Assembly (NCBI GenBank): GCA_023053545.1
Contig: JAKZAN010000070.1
Location: forward strand, 124,001-188,000
Direction of reading: 5' to 3'
DNA from: Lepidurus packardi
Lineage: Eukaryota; Arthropoda; Branchiopoda; Notostraca; Triopsidae
DNA length: 64,000 nucleotides
The translations under genes and the position numbers were made by a program. Below, piece by piece: positions 22,018-31,564 of the stretch. Within the stretch, counting starts at the first letter, position 1; every line of letters begins with the position of its first letter. The notes beneath the pieces are model-generated. The model did not search any database. It saw only the letters and a program-made list of their open reading frames with translations, and was not told the origin of the DNA.

Positions 22018-25000
22018 AACCGACAAGAATCTTGATCCAAAATATAAGAAAGAGCTATGACCAACTTCAAGAATTAACACGACAAGCTCAGAAAGAAGAT
22101 ATAGATACCGTGATAGTACTGGAACCTCCGCAAAACTTAACAATCAATCAACTTTCAGGATACTCCATCTCTCGATCTCGGCTAGAATACCAAGGAATAG
22201 CGCTACTCACTACTCAATCAGCTTCATACCAGATACTAGAAATATCCCAATTATCCGTGGTAATAAAAATACAATCTCTCAACTCGTCACCTATACTTGT
22301 TATCGCACTTTACAGAAGATCCAATGAAAATTTAGAAACTCTGCTTCAAAACTTGTGGGAAAAATTCCATAAAACTACATCAAATATCATCATAACCGGG
22401 GACTTTAACGCTCATCATTGGTCATGGGAAGCTAAAAAATCAGACTTGCCTGGAATACAACTGTACGACTTTACGACAAAACACGGCATGGAACTGCTAA
22501 ACACCTGGAACCGCCACACATTTCACAACAAACGAGGACACCAATCGACACTAGACTTAACTTATGCTTCCTTGACGCTTCTACCTCATGTTTACTTAAA
22601 AATTCTTGACGACGAAGACTATTATAATGAATCCGATCACTCCGCTGTAATAATTGATCTCCCAAATGCCAAAGCTAAATTTAACTCCACCATGTGGTCT
22701 TACTCAAAAGTCAACTGGGATAAAATCCGTTCAAAAACAAAAGAGCTTCTTGACACACGCTCGTCCTGGATAAACTTGGAAAACAATGATGCTATTGACC
22801 TTGCCGTTGGCTCTTTGACATCGACTATCCAAGAAATAATATCTAAGCATGTACCTAAAAGAGTCCTGAAAAACTCAAACCCCTGGTGGAATTCAGACCT
22901 TAACTCCCTTAGAAAAGCAGCAGCTAAAGCACTTAAAAAGTTCAAAAACACTGGATTACAAGATGAAACGAATTGGAAAGTTGCAAGAAACCTATATCGC
23001 GCCAAAACAAGAAAATATAGAGAAGAGTATTGGCTAAACAAAATAAAAGAACCACACAACAAAACATTATGGGCTTTTAATAATAACCTAAAGAACAAGG
23101 AAAAAAACTTACTCCAACACGTTTTACAAGAAGACGGGAACAACTTTCCGGATGAAATCACCAAACTAAACTATGCGGCAGAAAAACTCTTAGGAGGCAC
23201 AAGAGATTCAAACCCCTCCTCCAAATCTAAAATACGTCGAATAAATTACAACTTCGGTAAAGACGACGAAATCACAGCAGAAGACCTCTCATCAATCATC
23301 ACTGAGCTACAACCCATGAAAGCAGCTGGAAAAGACGACATTCAGCCTATAATAATAAAAGAACTATGGAACATACTAAAAGAACCTATGATTAACATAT
23401 ACAACGCCTCGATTCGTCTGAGTTATTACCCAAAAGACTGGAAGATGGCTAAAGTGCTAATTCTACCCAAACCACACAAACCAAGTTACGAATCTATGCA
23501 GAGTTTCCGCCCAATCTCTCTTCTCCCAGTACTGGGCAAGATATTGGAAAAAGCCATGACTCGCAAACTAACGAAATTCCTCGATGACAATAAAATCCTG
23601 TCAGGAAATCAATGGGGATTTCGACGAAATCGGTCTACCACAGACGCCCTAATCCGACTATCCAACGCTGGCCTTAAAGCCTTTGATAAAGGGAAAGTAC
23701 TGACAGCATTATTCCTAGATATAAGTGGAGCATTTGACAATGTTCATTACCAAAAATTGATTAAAGAGCTCCGAAAAATAAAAACCCCCAAAGTACTACT
23801 CAATTGGATCACTAGCTTCTTGGAAAACCGCACCGCCTATACCATCTATAGAGAAACGCATAGTTTGCTCTACCAAATTACAAACGGCGTTCCCCAAGGG
23901 TCCCCACGTTCTCCTCTCCTCTTCTTAATTTATATTAATGGATGTTTCACAACAATCAAACGCAAGAGGATAGAGATCCAGGCCTTTGCTGATGACCTAA
24001 TATTATTCACCTCCAGCAAATCGAGTAATCAAAACACCAAACTACTAGCTAACAACATTTCAGCATTAGAAAAATGGGGCATTAGACTAAATCTCCGATT
24101 TGCTAAAGAAAAAACCGAACTCGTCCACTTCCATCGCAAAAGACAAGCCGAAGAAGCAACACTGCTGACTTGGGGTCAAACCACCATCGTACCCAAAACT
24201 TCATCAAGATATCTGGGCCTCTACCTTGATCACCGACTAAATTGGTCTACTCACGTTTCACACATTGCTAACCAATGCAACAGCTCCCTATTACGTATGA
24301 TAAAAATCGCTAAATGGTGCAAATCAATATCATCCAAGCAATTAAAAACCTTATTTCAAGACTCAATAGTTAGTAAATTTTTATATGGATACCCAGCATG
24401 GTGCAATATATCGAAAGCTAAACTGAAACCACTTCAACAACTTTACCGTAAAGGCTTATTAACTATATCCGGTGCCCTCAAAACAACACCCTCTGCAGCA
24501 ATTGAAGTCGACGTGGGACTCCCACCACCGGATCTTGCCTTGAAGAAATCTCTTCTCAACCATTATGCCTCAAAAATCTGGAACGTGTGGCCTACGAAAC
24601 CTGAACCCGCAAAGCATATAAGCTACACCTCCTATTCTGAAAGAGCAAGAAACCTCCTCTCTAGCGCTTGGCCATCTCCTCCTGATTCATTAAAAGTAGC
24701 GCGCATTTGGATCTCCAAGTTTTTACTTATTACTTGGTGTCAAGACTGGAACAAGTTCCATTACGCTACCAAAGATCTAAAAGCCAGTCCAGACAAAAAA
24801 TCTATCGTTGATTCAAAACTGCCCAAAAGCATATTATCCACGATAATCCAATTGCGCACAAACCACTTCCCCTGCCGCTCATATTTAAAGCGAATTAAAA
24901 AGATCGATGACGATACCTGCATTTGTCGATCTCAGATGAAACAAGATGTTCCACATCTGCTATTTCATTGTACGAGACTTAATCATGAAAGAGCAAAATT

Positions 25001-25121
25001 ACTAAGAGAGCTCAGCAAATTAAAGATTCCTTTTACTTCCGAAAACTTTTTATGCAACCCCAAATGCTTTCCAGCCCTCGCCAGTTTTGGCAATAACATG
25101 AAAGAATTGTCTAAAATATAA
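22014..25121 (+). CDS. Non-LTR ORF2: APE endonuclease and reverse transcriptase (copy 1)
   Basis: An uninterrupted 1,035-residue protein that would nick target DNA and copy the element RNA from the nick. The N-terminal endonuclease spans about residues 1-225, with TRILIQNIR, VLEPP, GDFNAHHWSW near 128-138, LDLTYAS and ESDHSAV near 206. After a linker containing NPWWNSDL comes the reverse transcriptase: FRPISLLPVLGK near 497, LFLDISGAFDN near 567, GVPQGSPRSP near 625 and the catalytic FADDL near 656. The C-terminal Cys/His region, CICRSQMKQDVPHLLFHC, starts at about 969. No RNase H domain is evident, and the length is usual for R1/Jockey-like ORF2. The start is the ATG overlapping the ORF1 stop. 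Compared with copy 2 it carries an extra CTG (TLLTWG against TLTWG), and the diverged family at 2255 (PLTWG) suggests the shorter form is ancestral. Confidence 0.92.
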   Translation: MKPTRILIQNIRKSYDQLQELTRQAQKEDIDTVIVLEPPQNLTINQLSGYSISRSRLEYQGIALLTTQSASYQILEISQLSVVIKIQSLNSSPILVIALYRRSNENLETLLQNLWEKFHKTTSNIIITGDFNAHHWSWEAKKSDLPGIQLYDFTTKHGMELLNTWNRHTFHNKRGHQSTLDLTYASLTLLPHVYLKILDDEDYYNESDHSAVIIDLPNAKAKFNSTMWSYSKVNWDKIRSKTKELLDTRSSWINLENNDAIDLAVGSLTSTIQEIISKHVPKRVLKNSNPWWNSDLNSLRKAAAKALKKFKNTGLQDETNWKVARNLYRAKTRKYREEYWLNKIKEPHNKTLWAFNNNLKNKEKNLLQHVLQEDGNNFPDEITKLNYAAEKLLGGTRDSNPSSKSKIRRINYNFGKDDEITAEDLSSIITELQPMKAAGKDDIQPIIIKELWNILKEPMINIYNASIRLSYYPKDWKMAKVLILPKPHKPSYESMQSFRPISLLPVLGKILEKAMTRKLTKFLDDNKILSGNQWGFRRNRSTTDALIRLSNAGLKAFDKGKVLTALFLDISGAFDNVHYQKLIKELRKIKTPKVLLNWITSFLENRTAYTIYRETHSLLYQITNGVPQGSPRSPLLFLIYINGCFTTIKRKRIEIQAFADDLILFTSSKSSNQNTKLLANNISALEKWGIRLNLRFAKEKTELVHFHRKRQAEEATLLTWGQTTIVPKTSSRYLGLYLDHRLNWSTHVSHIANQCNSSLLRMIKIAKWCKSISSKQLKTLFQDSIVSKFLYGYPAWCNISKAKLKPLQQLYRKGLLTISGALKTTPSAAIEVDVGLPPPDLALKKSLLNHYASKIWNVWPTKPEPAKHISYTSYSERARNLLSSAWPSPPDSLKVARIWISKFLLITWCQDWNKFHYATKDLKASPDKKSIVDSKLPKSILSTIIQLRTNHFPCRSYLKRIKKIDDDTCICRSQMKQDVPHLLFHCTRLNHERAKLLRELSKLKIPFTSENFLCNPKCFPALASFGNNMKELSKI

Positions 25122-25346
25122 ATCACCCAGTATATGTATACATACTCATACCCTTTACCCCTTCCCTCCCCGCACCTTACCTCCCTTTTAAAACGGTGGT
25201 ACAAGCCACCCTCTAGTCCCACTTCCCTTCTGTCTCCCTATTTTTAATTGATAAAACGAACTGTGATAGCACAAATGAAACATGTACTACTGAGAACCCA
25301 GTAACAGGCTTCGGCCTAAACTGGTAATAAATTAAAAATAAAAAAA
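25122..25346 (+). other. 3' UTR and A-rich tail of non-LTR copy 1
   Basis: A 225-bp pyrimidine-rich 3' UTR (ACCCCTTCCCTCCCCGC) with an AATAAA at 25326-25331 and a tail of the form ATTAAAAATAAAAAAAAAA. Just before the tail it reads CCTAAACTGGTAATAAATT, which contains the reverse complement of the satellite core ACCAGTTTA. The tail passes directly into satellite. Confidence 0.85.
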
Positions 25347-26875
25347 AAACCAGTTTATAATCTAGTTTTGACCAGTTTAAACCAGATTAAGCCAGTTTTA
25401 ACCGGTTTAAACCAGTTTGAACTAGTATAAACCAGTTTACACCAGTTTAGACCTGTGTAAACCAGTTTATACCATTTAGAACCAGTTTGGACCTGTTTAC
25501 ACCGGTGTAAACCAGTTTATAAACTAGCTTAAACCAGTTTAGAACTGTGTAAACCAGTTTAAACCAGTTTGAACTAGTATAAACAAGTTTAAACCAGTGT
25601 AACACAGTTAATAAACTAGTTTAAACCAGTTTAGACCTGTTAAAAAAGTTTCAACCAGTTTGAACTAGTATAAACCAGTTTAAACCAGTTTAGACCTGTG
25701 TAAACCAGTTTATACCAGTTAAAACCAGTTAAGACCTGTTTACACCGGTATAAACCAGTTTATAATCTAGTTTTGACCAGTTTAAACCAGATTAAGCCAG
25801 TTTTAACCGGTTTAAACCAGTTTGAACTAGTATAAACTAGTTTATAAACTACGTTAAACCAGTTCAGACATGAGTAAACCAGTTTAGACATGAGTAGACC
25901 AGTTTAAACCAGTTTTAACTAGTATAAACCAGGTTAAACCAGTGTAAAACAGTTAATAAACTAGTTTAAACCAGTTTAGACCTGTTAAAAAAATTTAAAC
26001 CAGTTTGAACTAGTTTATACCAGTTAAAACCAGTTAAGACCTGTTTACACCGGTATAAACCAGCTTATAATCTGGTTTTGACCAGTTTAAACCAGATTAA
26101 GCCAGTTTTAACCGGTTTAAACCAGTTTGAACTAGTATAAACCAGTTTATAAACTACGTTAAACCAGTTTAGACATGAGTAAACCAGTTTAGACATGAGT
26201 AGACCAGTTTAAACCAGTTTGAACTAGTATAAACCAGGTTAAACCAGTGTAAAACAGCTAATAAACTAGTTTAAACCAGTTTAGACCTTTTTAGGCCTGG
26301 TTTAAAGCAGTTTAAGCCAGTTAAAAACGGTTTAAACCAGTTTATAAACTAGCTTAAACAAGCTTAGACCTGTTAAAAAAAATTTAAACCAGTTTGAACT
26401 AGTATAAATCAGTATAAACCAGTTTAGACCTGTGTAAACCAGTTTATACCATTTAGAACCAGTTTAGACCTGTTTACACCGGTATAAACCAGTTTATGAA
26501 CTAGCTTAAACCAGTTTAGACCTGTTTACACCGGTATAAACCAGTTTATGAACTCGCTTAAACCAGTTTAGACCTGTGTTAACCAGTTTAAACCAGTTTG
26601 AACTAGTATAAACAAGTTTAAACCAGTGTAAAACAGTTAATAAACTAGTTTAAACCAGTTTAGACCTGTTTAGGCCTGGTTTAAACCAGTTTAAGCCAGT
26701 TAAAAACGTTTTAAACCAGTTTATAAACGAGTTTGAACAAGTTTAGACCTGTTAAAAAAATTTCAACCAGTTTGAACTAGTATCAACCAGTTTAAACCAG
26801 TTTAGACCTGTGTAAACCAGTTTATACCAGTTAAAGCCAGTTTAGACCTGTTTACACCGGTATAAACCAGTTTAT
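25347..26875. repeat. Decamer satellite array, block 4, between the two non-LTR copies
   Basis: About 1.53 kb of satellite, the same strand and subunit set as elsewhere, beginning with the right target duplication of copy 1. Its right part matches the sequence upstream of copy 1 at a 6,574-bp offset. No gene is visible. Confidence 0.94.
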
Positions 26876-27260
26876 GGTGGACGACGGGTCGACGACTAGT
26901 GAAGACGTGTCACCCATCTCTCTCCTAAAAAGTCAATTTTTCACCTCAAATCCTGTTACTTTTGTTCTGTGTTACAGTTTAAATGAAAGTGCTTAAAACC
27001 CTTGTTCGTTTGGTGATTAAATTGAACTTATTACCTATTGCCTCCATTGACAATTACCCCTAAAAGTGACACCATGTGACACACCCTACAATCAGTTTCC
27101 TTACCGCTCCTTAAAGGGTCTGGTTCCTTACCACGGCGATAAAGTAATACTCAGTTATCTAAACTAATAACTTCGTTTTTGTTAAGTTTGTTGCTTAACG
27201 TTGTGTTAAAAGTGTTAGCCACGTTAAACGTCCGCCCATATTGGTTCAGGAATTTCCCCC
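26876..27260 (+). promoter_or_regulatory. 5' UTR of non-LTR copy 2
   Basis: A 385-bp leader matching 20302-20686, starting GGTGGACGACGGG directly after GTATAAACCAGTTTAT. It probably holds the internal promoter, but no specific element can be named. Confidence 0.5.
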
Positions 27261-28001
27261 ATGGAAGGTGCAGCAGCACTGCCGACTCCGAAAACTGGCC
27301 CAGCGGAAAAAAGAAAAACTACTGAAAAAGACAACTCAATGGAATACACCGATGCTTCGATTTGTACAATCTACGGAAACGAATTTGAAAATGATCAAAC
27401 CTCCTCGAATTCATGTCCAAGACGTCAAAATTCGTTAAAACGCGCCCGGTTACACTCCCCCAGGGCTCAACTCTCGTTTCGAAAACGCTCCAACTCGATT
27501 AGCAGCGTAGTACCGTCTCAAACAGAAATCATAGCCTACACATTGCAAGCCATGATGGAAACCCAAGTTCTGCTTACAGAGCAAGTTAAAAATCTAACCG
27601 GAATCGTTCTCAAACTTGAAACCAAACTCGAAACAAGAGCTGAAGCTAGACCTGAAAACGTACTCAATGCCACCGAGCCACGACAAGAGGAAAAAAAACA
27701 GGAAGAAAATGGATGGCTGCTTGTCACCAGAAGACACCGACCTAAACAACCCAAGACTCAAAACAACGGAAAGGAGAATACCATCCCCTTGCCTGAAACT
27801 TCCCCAGAACAAACTCCTAACATTAGCTCAATCAACGCTGAAAAAGCCGTGACTCTTTTCATCCGTCAGCAGGACGCCGAAAAACGTAAAAAGCAGTACA
27901 CCAAAAGAGAGCTCCTATCCTTAATCGACTCTGATATTAAAGCCTTTGATAGCCAAGCACCTCGCCCAATCCTGGTGAGAAAAAGATGCAAGGAGATCTA
28001 A
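27261..28001 (+). CDS. Non-LTR ORF1, N-terminal frame (copy 2)
   Basis: 246 residues, the same as the frame at 20687 except Arg for Ser in SCPRRQNS (GACGT for GCCGT near 27421). It has the same basic N-terminus, coiled coil and WLLVTRRHRPKQ stretch, and the same stop 16 nt after the next frame's ATG. Sharing the frame break with copy 1 shows that it predates their separation and is not a random lesion in one copy. Confidence 0.8.
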   Translation: MEGAAALPTPKTGPAEKRKTTEKDNSMEYTDASICTIYGNEFENDQTSSNSCPRRQNSLKRARLHSPRAQLSFRKRSNSISSVVPSQTEIIAYTLQAMMETQVLLTEQVKNLTGIVLKLETKLETRAEARPENVLNATEPRQEEKKQEENGWLLVTRRHRPKQPKTQNNGKENTIPLPETSPEQTPNISSINAEKAVTLFIRQQDAEKRKKQYTKRELLSLIDSDIKAFDSQAPRPILVRKRCKEI

Positions 28002-28591
28002 TCCTCACATACAAAAACAAAGCTGAAAAAGAAGAATCCGCAAAAATTTTGGACGGAAAATTTCTCTGTCAACTTGGAACGATCAAGGTCGTCACTATCC
28101 AACCTAAGCTAAAAGTAGCAATTCATCTGCTCCCGAAAGATGTCTCAAGAGAAGAAATTTGCGAACACCTTTCAGAAAAGAACTCAAGTCTCAATATCAC
28201 TTTTAAACCTGATCAAGTTTCATGGATCAACGAGGACAATAGCAAAAAACACGGCTCCATCCTCTATACTTGCTCGTCAGAAACGGAAAAAAACATCCTT
28301 ACAAGTCGCGGAACTCTTCTTGCCTTCAACCGTACAGTACAAGTGGAAAGCTCTCGACTGCCCTCAATCCTCCAATGCTTTAAATGCCAAAAATACGGGC
28401 ACACTTCCTTCAACTGTCAAAGCATTACCTCCAAATGCGCCAAGTGTGGCACAATAATACATGAAACTAAAAACTGCGACAACACCTTCTTGAAATGTGT
28501 CAACTGCGGAGGCAAACACGCAGCCTTTGATAAGAACTGCCCAACCCGAATTGCTGCCATTAAAGAAGCCCAATCCGCTAAAAAAGCATGA
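27986..28591 (+). CDS. Non-LTR ORF1, C-terminal frame with three zinc knuckles (copy 2)
   Basis: 201 residues, identical in translation to 21412-22017. The zinc knuckles CFKCQKYGHTSFNC, CAKCGTIIHETKNC and CVNCGGKHAAFDKNC are intact. It ends in the ATGA overlap with ORF2 at 28588-28591. Confidence 0.82.
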   Translation: MQGDLILTYKNKAEKEESAKILDGKFLCQLGTIKVVTIQPKLKVAIHLLPKDVSREEICEHLSEKNSSLNITFKPDQVSWINEDNSKKHGSILYTCSSETEKNILTSRGTLLAFNRTVQVESSRLPSILQCFKCQKYGHTSFNCQSITSKCAKCGTIIHETKNCDNTFLKCVNCGGKHAAFDKNCPTRIAAIKEAQSAKKA

Positions 28592-31312
28592 AACCGACAA
28601 GAATCTTGATCCAAAATATAAGAAAGAGCTATGACCAACTTCAAGAATTAACACGACAAGCTCAGAAAGAAGATATAGATACCGTGATAGTACTGGAACC
28701 TCCGCAAAACTTAACAATCAATCAACTTTCAGGATACTCCATCTCTCGATCTCGGCTAGAATACCAAGGAATAGCGCTACTCACTACTCAATCAGCTTCA
28801 TACCAGATACTAGAAATATCCCAATTATCCGTGGTAATAAAAATACAATCTCTCAACTCGTCACCTATACTTGTTATCGCACTTTACAGAAGATCCAATG
28901 AAAATTTAGAAACTCTGCTTCAAAACTTGTGGGAAAAATTCCATAAAACTACATCAAATATCATCATAACCGGGGACTTTAACGCTCATCATTGGTCATG
29001 GGAAGCTAAAAAATCAGACTTGCCTGGAATACAACTGTACGACTTTACGACAAAACACGGCATGGAACTGCTAAACACCTGGAACCGCCACACATTTCAC
29101 AACAAACGAGGACACCAATCGACACTAGACTTAACTTATGCTTCCTTGACGCTTCTACCTCATGTTTACTTAAAAATTCTTGACGACGAAGACTATTATA
29201 ATGAATCCGATCACTCCGCTGTAATAATTGATCTCCCAAATGCCAAAGCTAAATTTAACTCCACCATGTGGTCTTACTCAAAAGTCAACTGGGATAAAAT
29301 CCGTTCAAAAACAAAAGAGCTTCTTGACACACGCTCGTCCTGGATAAACTTGGAAAACAATGATGCTATTGACCTTGCCGTTGGCTCTTTGACATCGACT
29401 ATCCAAGAAATAATATCTAAGCATGTACCTAAAAGAGTCCTGAAAAACTCAAACCCCTGGTGGAATTCAGACCTTAACTCCCTTAGAAAAGCAGCAGCTA
29501 AAGCACTTAAAAAGTTCAAAAACACTGGATTACAAGATGAAACGAATTGGAAAGTTGCAAGAAACCTATATCGCGCCAAAACAAGAAAATATAGAGAAGA
29601 GTATTGGCTAAACAAAATAAAAGAACCACACAACAAAACATTATGGGCTTTTAATAATAACCTAAAGAACAAGGAAAAAAACTTACTCCAACACGTTTTA
29701 CAAGAAGACGGGAACAACTTTCCGGATGAAATCACCAAACTAAACTATGCGGCAGAAAAACTCTTAGGAGGCACAAGAGATTCAAACCCCTCCTCCAAAT
29801 CTAAAATACGTCGAATAAATTACAACTTCGGTAAAGACGACGAAATCACAGCAGAAGACCTCTCATCAATCATCACTGAGCTACAACCCATGAAAGCAGC
29901 TGGAAAAGACGACATTCAGCCTATAATAATAAAAGAACTATGGAACATACTAAAAGAACCTATGATTAACATATACAACGCCTCGATTCGTCTGAGTTAT
30001 TACCCAAAAGACTGGAAGATGGCTAAAGTGCTAATTCTACCCAAACCACACAAACCAAGTTACGAATCTATGCAGAGTTTCCGCCCAATCTCTCTTCTCC
30101 CAGTACTGGGCAAGATATTGGAAAAAGCCATGACTCGCAAACTAACGAAATTCCTCGATGACAATAAAATCCTGTCAGGAAATCAATGGGGATTTCGACG
30201 AAATCGGTCTACCACAGACGCCCTAATCCGACTATCCAACGCTGGCCTTAAAGCCTTTGATAAAGGGAAAGTACTGACAGCATTATTCCTAGATATAAGT
30301 GGAGCATTTGACAATGTTCATTACCAAAAATTGATTAAAGAGCTCCGAAAAATAAAAACCCCCAAAGTACTACTCAATTGGATCACTAGCTTCTTGGAAA
30401 ACCGCACCGCCTATACCATCTATAGAGAAACGCATAGTTTGCTCTACCAAATTACAAACGGCGTTCCCCAAGGGTCCCCACGTTCTCCTCTCCTCTTCTT
30501 AATTTATATTAATGGATGTTTCACAACAATCAAACGCAAGAGGATAGAGATCCAGGCCTTTGCTGATGACCTAATATTATTCACCTCCAGCAAATCGAGT
30601 AATCAAAACACCAAACTACTAGCTAACAACATTTCAGCATTAGAAAAATGGGGCATTAGACTAAATCTCCGATTTGCTAAAGAAAAAACCGAACTCGTCC
30701 ACTTCCATCGCAAAAGACAAGCCGAAAAAGCAACACTGACTTGGGGTCAAACCACCATCGTACCCAAAACTTCATCAAGATATCTGGGCCTCTACCTTGA
30801 TCACCGACTAAATTGGTCTACTCACGTTTCACACATTGCTAACCAATGCAACAGCTCCCTATTACGTATGATAAAAATCGCTAAATGGTGCAAATCAATA
30901 TCATCCAAGCAATTAAAAACCTTATTTCAAGCCACAATAGTTAGTAAATTTTTATATGGATACCCAGCATGGTGCAATATATCGAAAGCTAAACTGAAAC
31001 CACTTCAACAACTTTACCGTAAAGGCTTATTAACTATATCCGGTGCCCTCAAAACAACACCCTCTGCAGCAATTGAAGTCGACGTGGGACTCCCACCACC
31101 GGATCTTGCCTTGAAGAAATCTCTTCTCAACCATTATGCCTCAAAAATCTGGAACGTGTGGCCTACGAAACCTGAACCCGCAAAGCATATAAGCTACACC
31201 TCCTATTCTGAAAGAGCAAGAAACCTCCTCTCTAGCGCTTGGCCATCTCCTCCTGATTCATTAAAAGTAGCGCGCATTTGGATCTCCAAGTTTTTACTTA
31301 TTACTTGGTGTC
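28588..31312 (+). pseudogene. Non-LTR ORF2, first part (copy 2), interrupted by BEL/Pao
   Basis: Carries about 908 codons of ORF2: the whole endonuclease, the reverse transcriptase with FADDL intact, and part of the C-terminal region. It is cut at GGTGTC, 31312, by the BEL/Pao 5' LTR. Reading continues into the LTR for 37 more codons to a TAG near 31423, giving a chimeric tail (LSGNNIPGEVEKL) that has no biological meaning. The C-terminal Cys/His region is cut off and found at 37208-37592, so retrotransposition from this copy is not expected. Confidence 0.9.
31308..31312. repeat. Target-site duplication GTGTC (left) of plus-strand BEL/Pao
   Basis: GTGTC lies just before the LTR and is repeated at 37208-37212. 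The uninterrupted copy 1 has a single GTGTC in TTGGTGTCAAGACTGG, so the empty site is directly known. Confidence 0.97.
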
Positions 31313-31547
31313 TGTCGGGGAACAATATACCAGGAGAGGTAGAAAAGTTAGAATTCCCGCCAGGTATGTTTGATGTACCCGAGAGGGGCGCTGGGGCGGG
31401 GCTCCTGCTATTATTGGCAGGTTAGAAGTGTATGGTATATGGAAATAAAGGACCGTGACCCGACTCCATCAAATGAGTTTTGTATACATTACTATATATT
31501 CACAACTTAGTTAAGAAGAGTCTAATACTTTGTGTTGTGCTTATAAA
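31313..31547 (+). repeat. 5' LTR of plus-strand BEL/Pao
   Basis: A 235-bp LTR beginning TGTCGGGG and ending CTTATAAA. The end is fixed by the target duplication and by comparison with the 3' LTR, so the terminal bases are TG...AA and not the usual TG...CA. A GC-rich block, GAGAGGGGCGCTGGGGCGGG, lies near 31381, and an AATAAA at 31444-31449 is a candidate polyadenylation signal. Confidence 0.94.
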
Positions 31548-31548
31548 T

Positions 31549-31564
31549 TGGTCCTCCGGGCCGG
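31549..31564 (+). other. Primer binding site, possibly tRNA-Tyr
   Basis: One base after the LTR the sequence reads TGGTCCTCCGGGCCGG and then runs directly into the ATG at 31565. It resembles the complement of tRNA-Tyr 3' ends as I recall them (TCCGGCTCGAAGGACCA), with two differences, one of which is a G-U pair. The identity is tentative; the position is that of a primer binding site. Confidence 0.6.

Larger units (their letters stand above)
20302..25346 (+). mobile_element. APE-type non-LTR retrotransposon, copy 1, full length
   Basis: A 5,045-bp element with a 385-bp 5' UTR, an ORF1 region in two overlapping frames, an ORF2 with endonuclease and reverse transcriptase, a 225-bp 3' UTR and an A-rich tail. 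It is flanked by a 9-12 bp duplication of satellite. An apurinic-type endonuclease, no RNase H that I can recognise, and three zinc knuckles in ORF1 place it among the Jockey/I/R1-like elements; I cannot assign the clade. It is nearly identical to copy 2 at 26876-37820, which arose by duplication of this locus or its twin. ORF2 is uninterrupted; ORF1 has a frame break. Confidence 0.92.
19650..26875. repeat. 6,574-bp tandem duplication carrying satellite plus a whole non-LTR element (first copy and join)
   Basis: The non-LTR element and its flanks recur at a fixed 6,574-bp offset: element start 20302 and 26876, ORF1 start 20687 and 27261, ORF2 start 22014 and 28588. Upstream satellite variants are shared at 19731/26305, 19832/26406 and 20153/26727. 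The 3' flanks also match for about 360 bp (25347 onward against 37821 onward). Both copies sit at the same site, GTATAAACCAGTTTAT. This is best explained by tandem duplication of an already occupied repeat. The far end of the second copy is displaced by the BEL/Pao insertion. Confidence 0.85.

Noticed and set aside
22700-23164. Antisense open frames across the non-LTR ORFs (e.g. 22700-23164, 21790-22143, 24983-25222) and the BEL/Pao ORF (32534-32923, 35044-35451).
   Set aside because: They overlap strongly supported coding regions in the opposite direction and show no independent motifs.
20302-25346. Assigning the non-LTR element to R1, I, LOA or Jockey by name.
   Set aside because: The motifs fit the wider group, but clade assignment needs a reverse transcriptase tree that I cannot compute.
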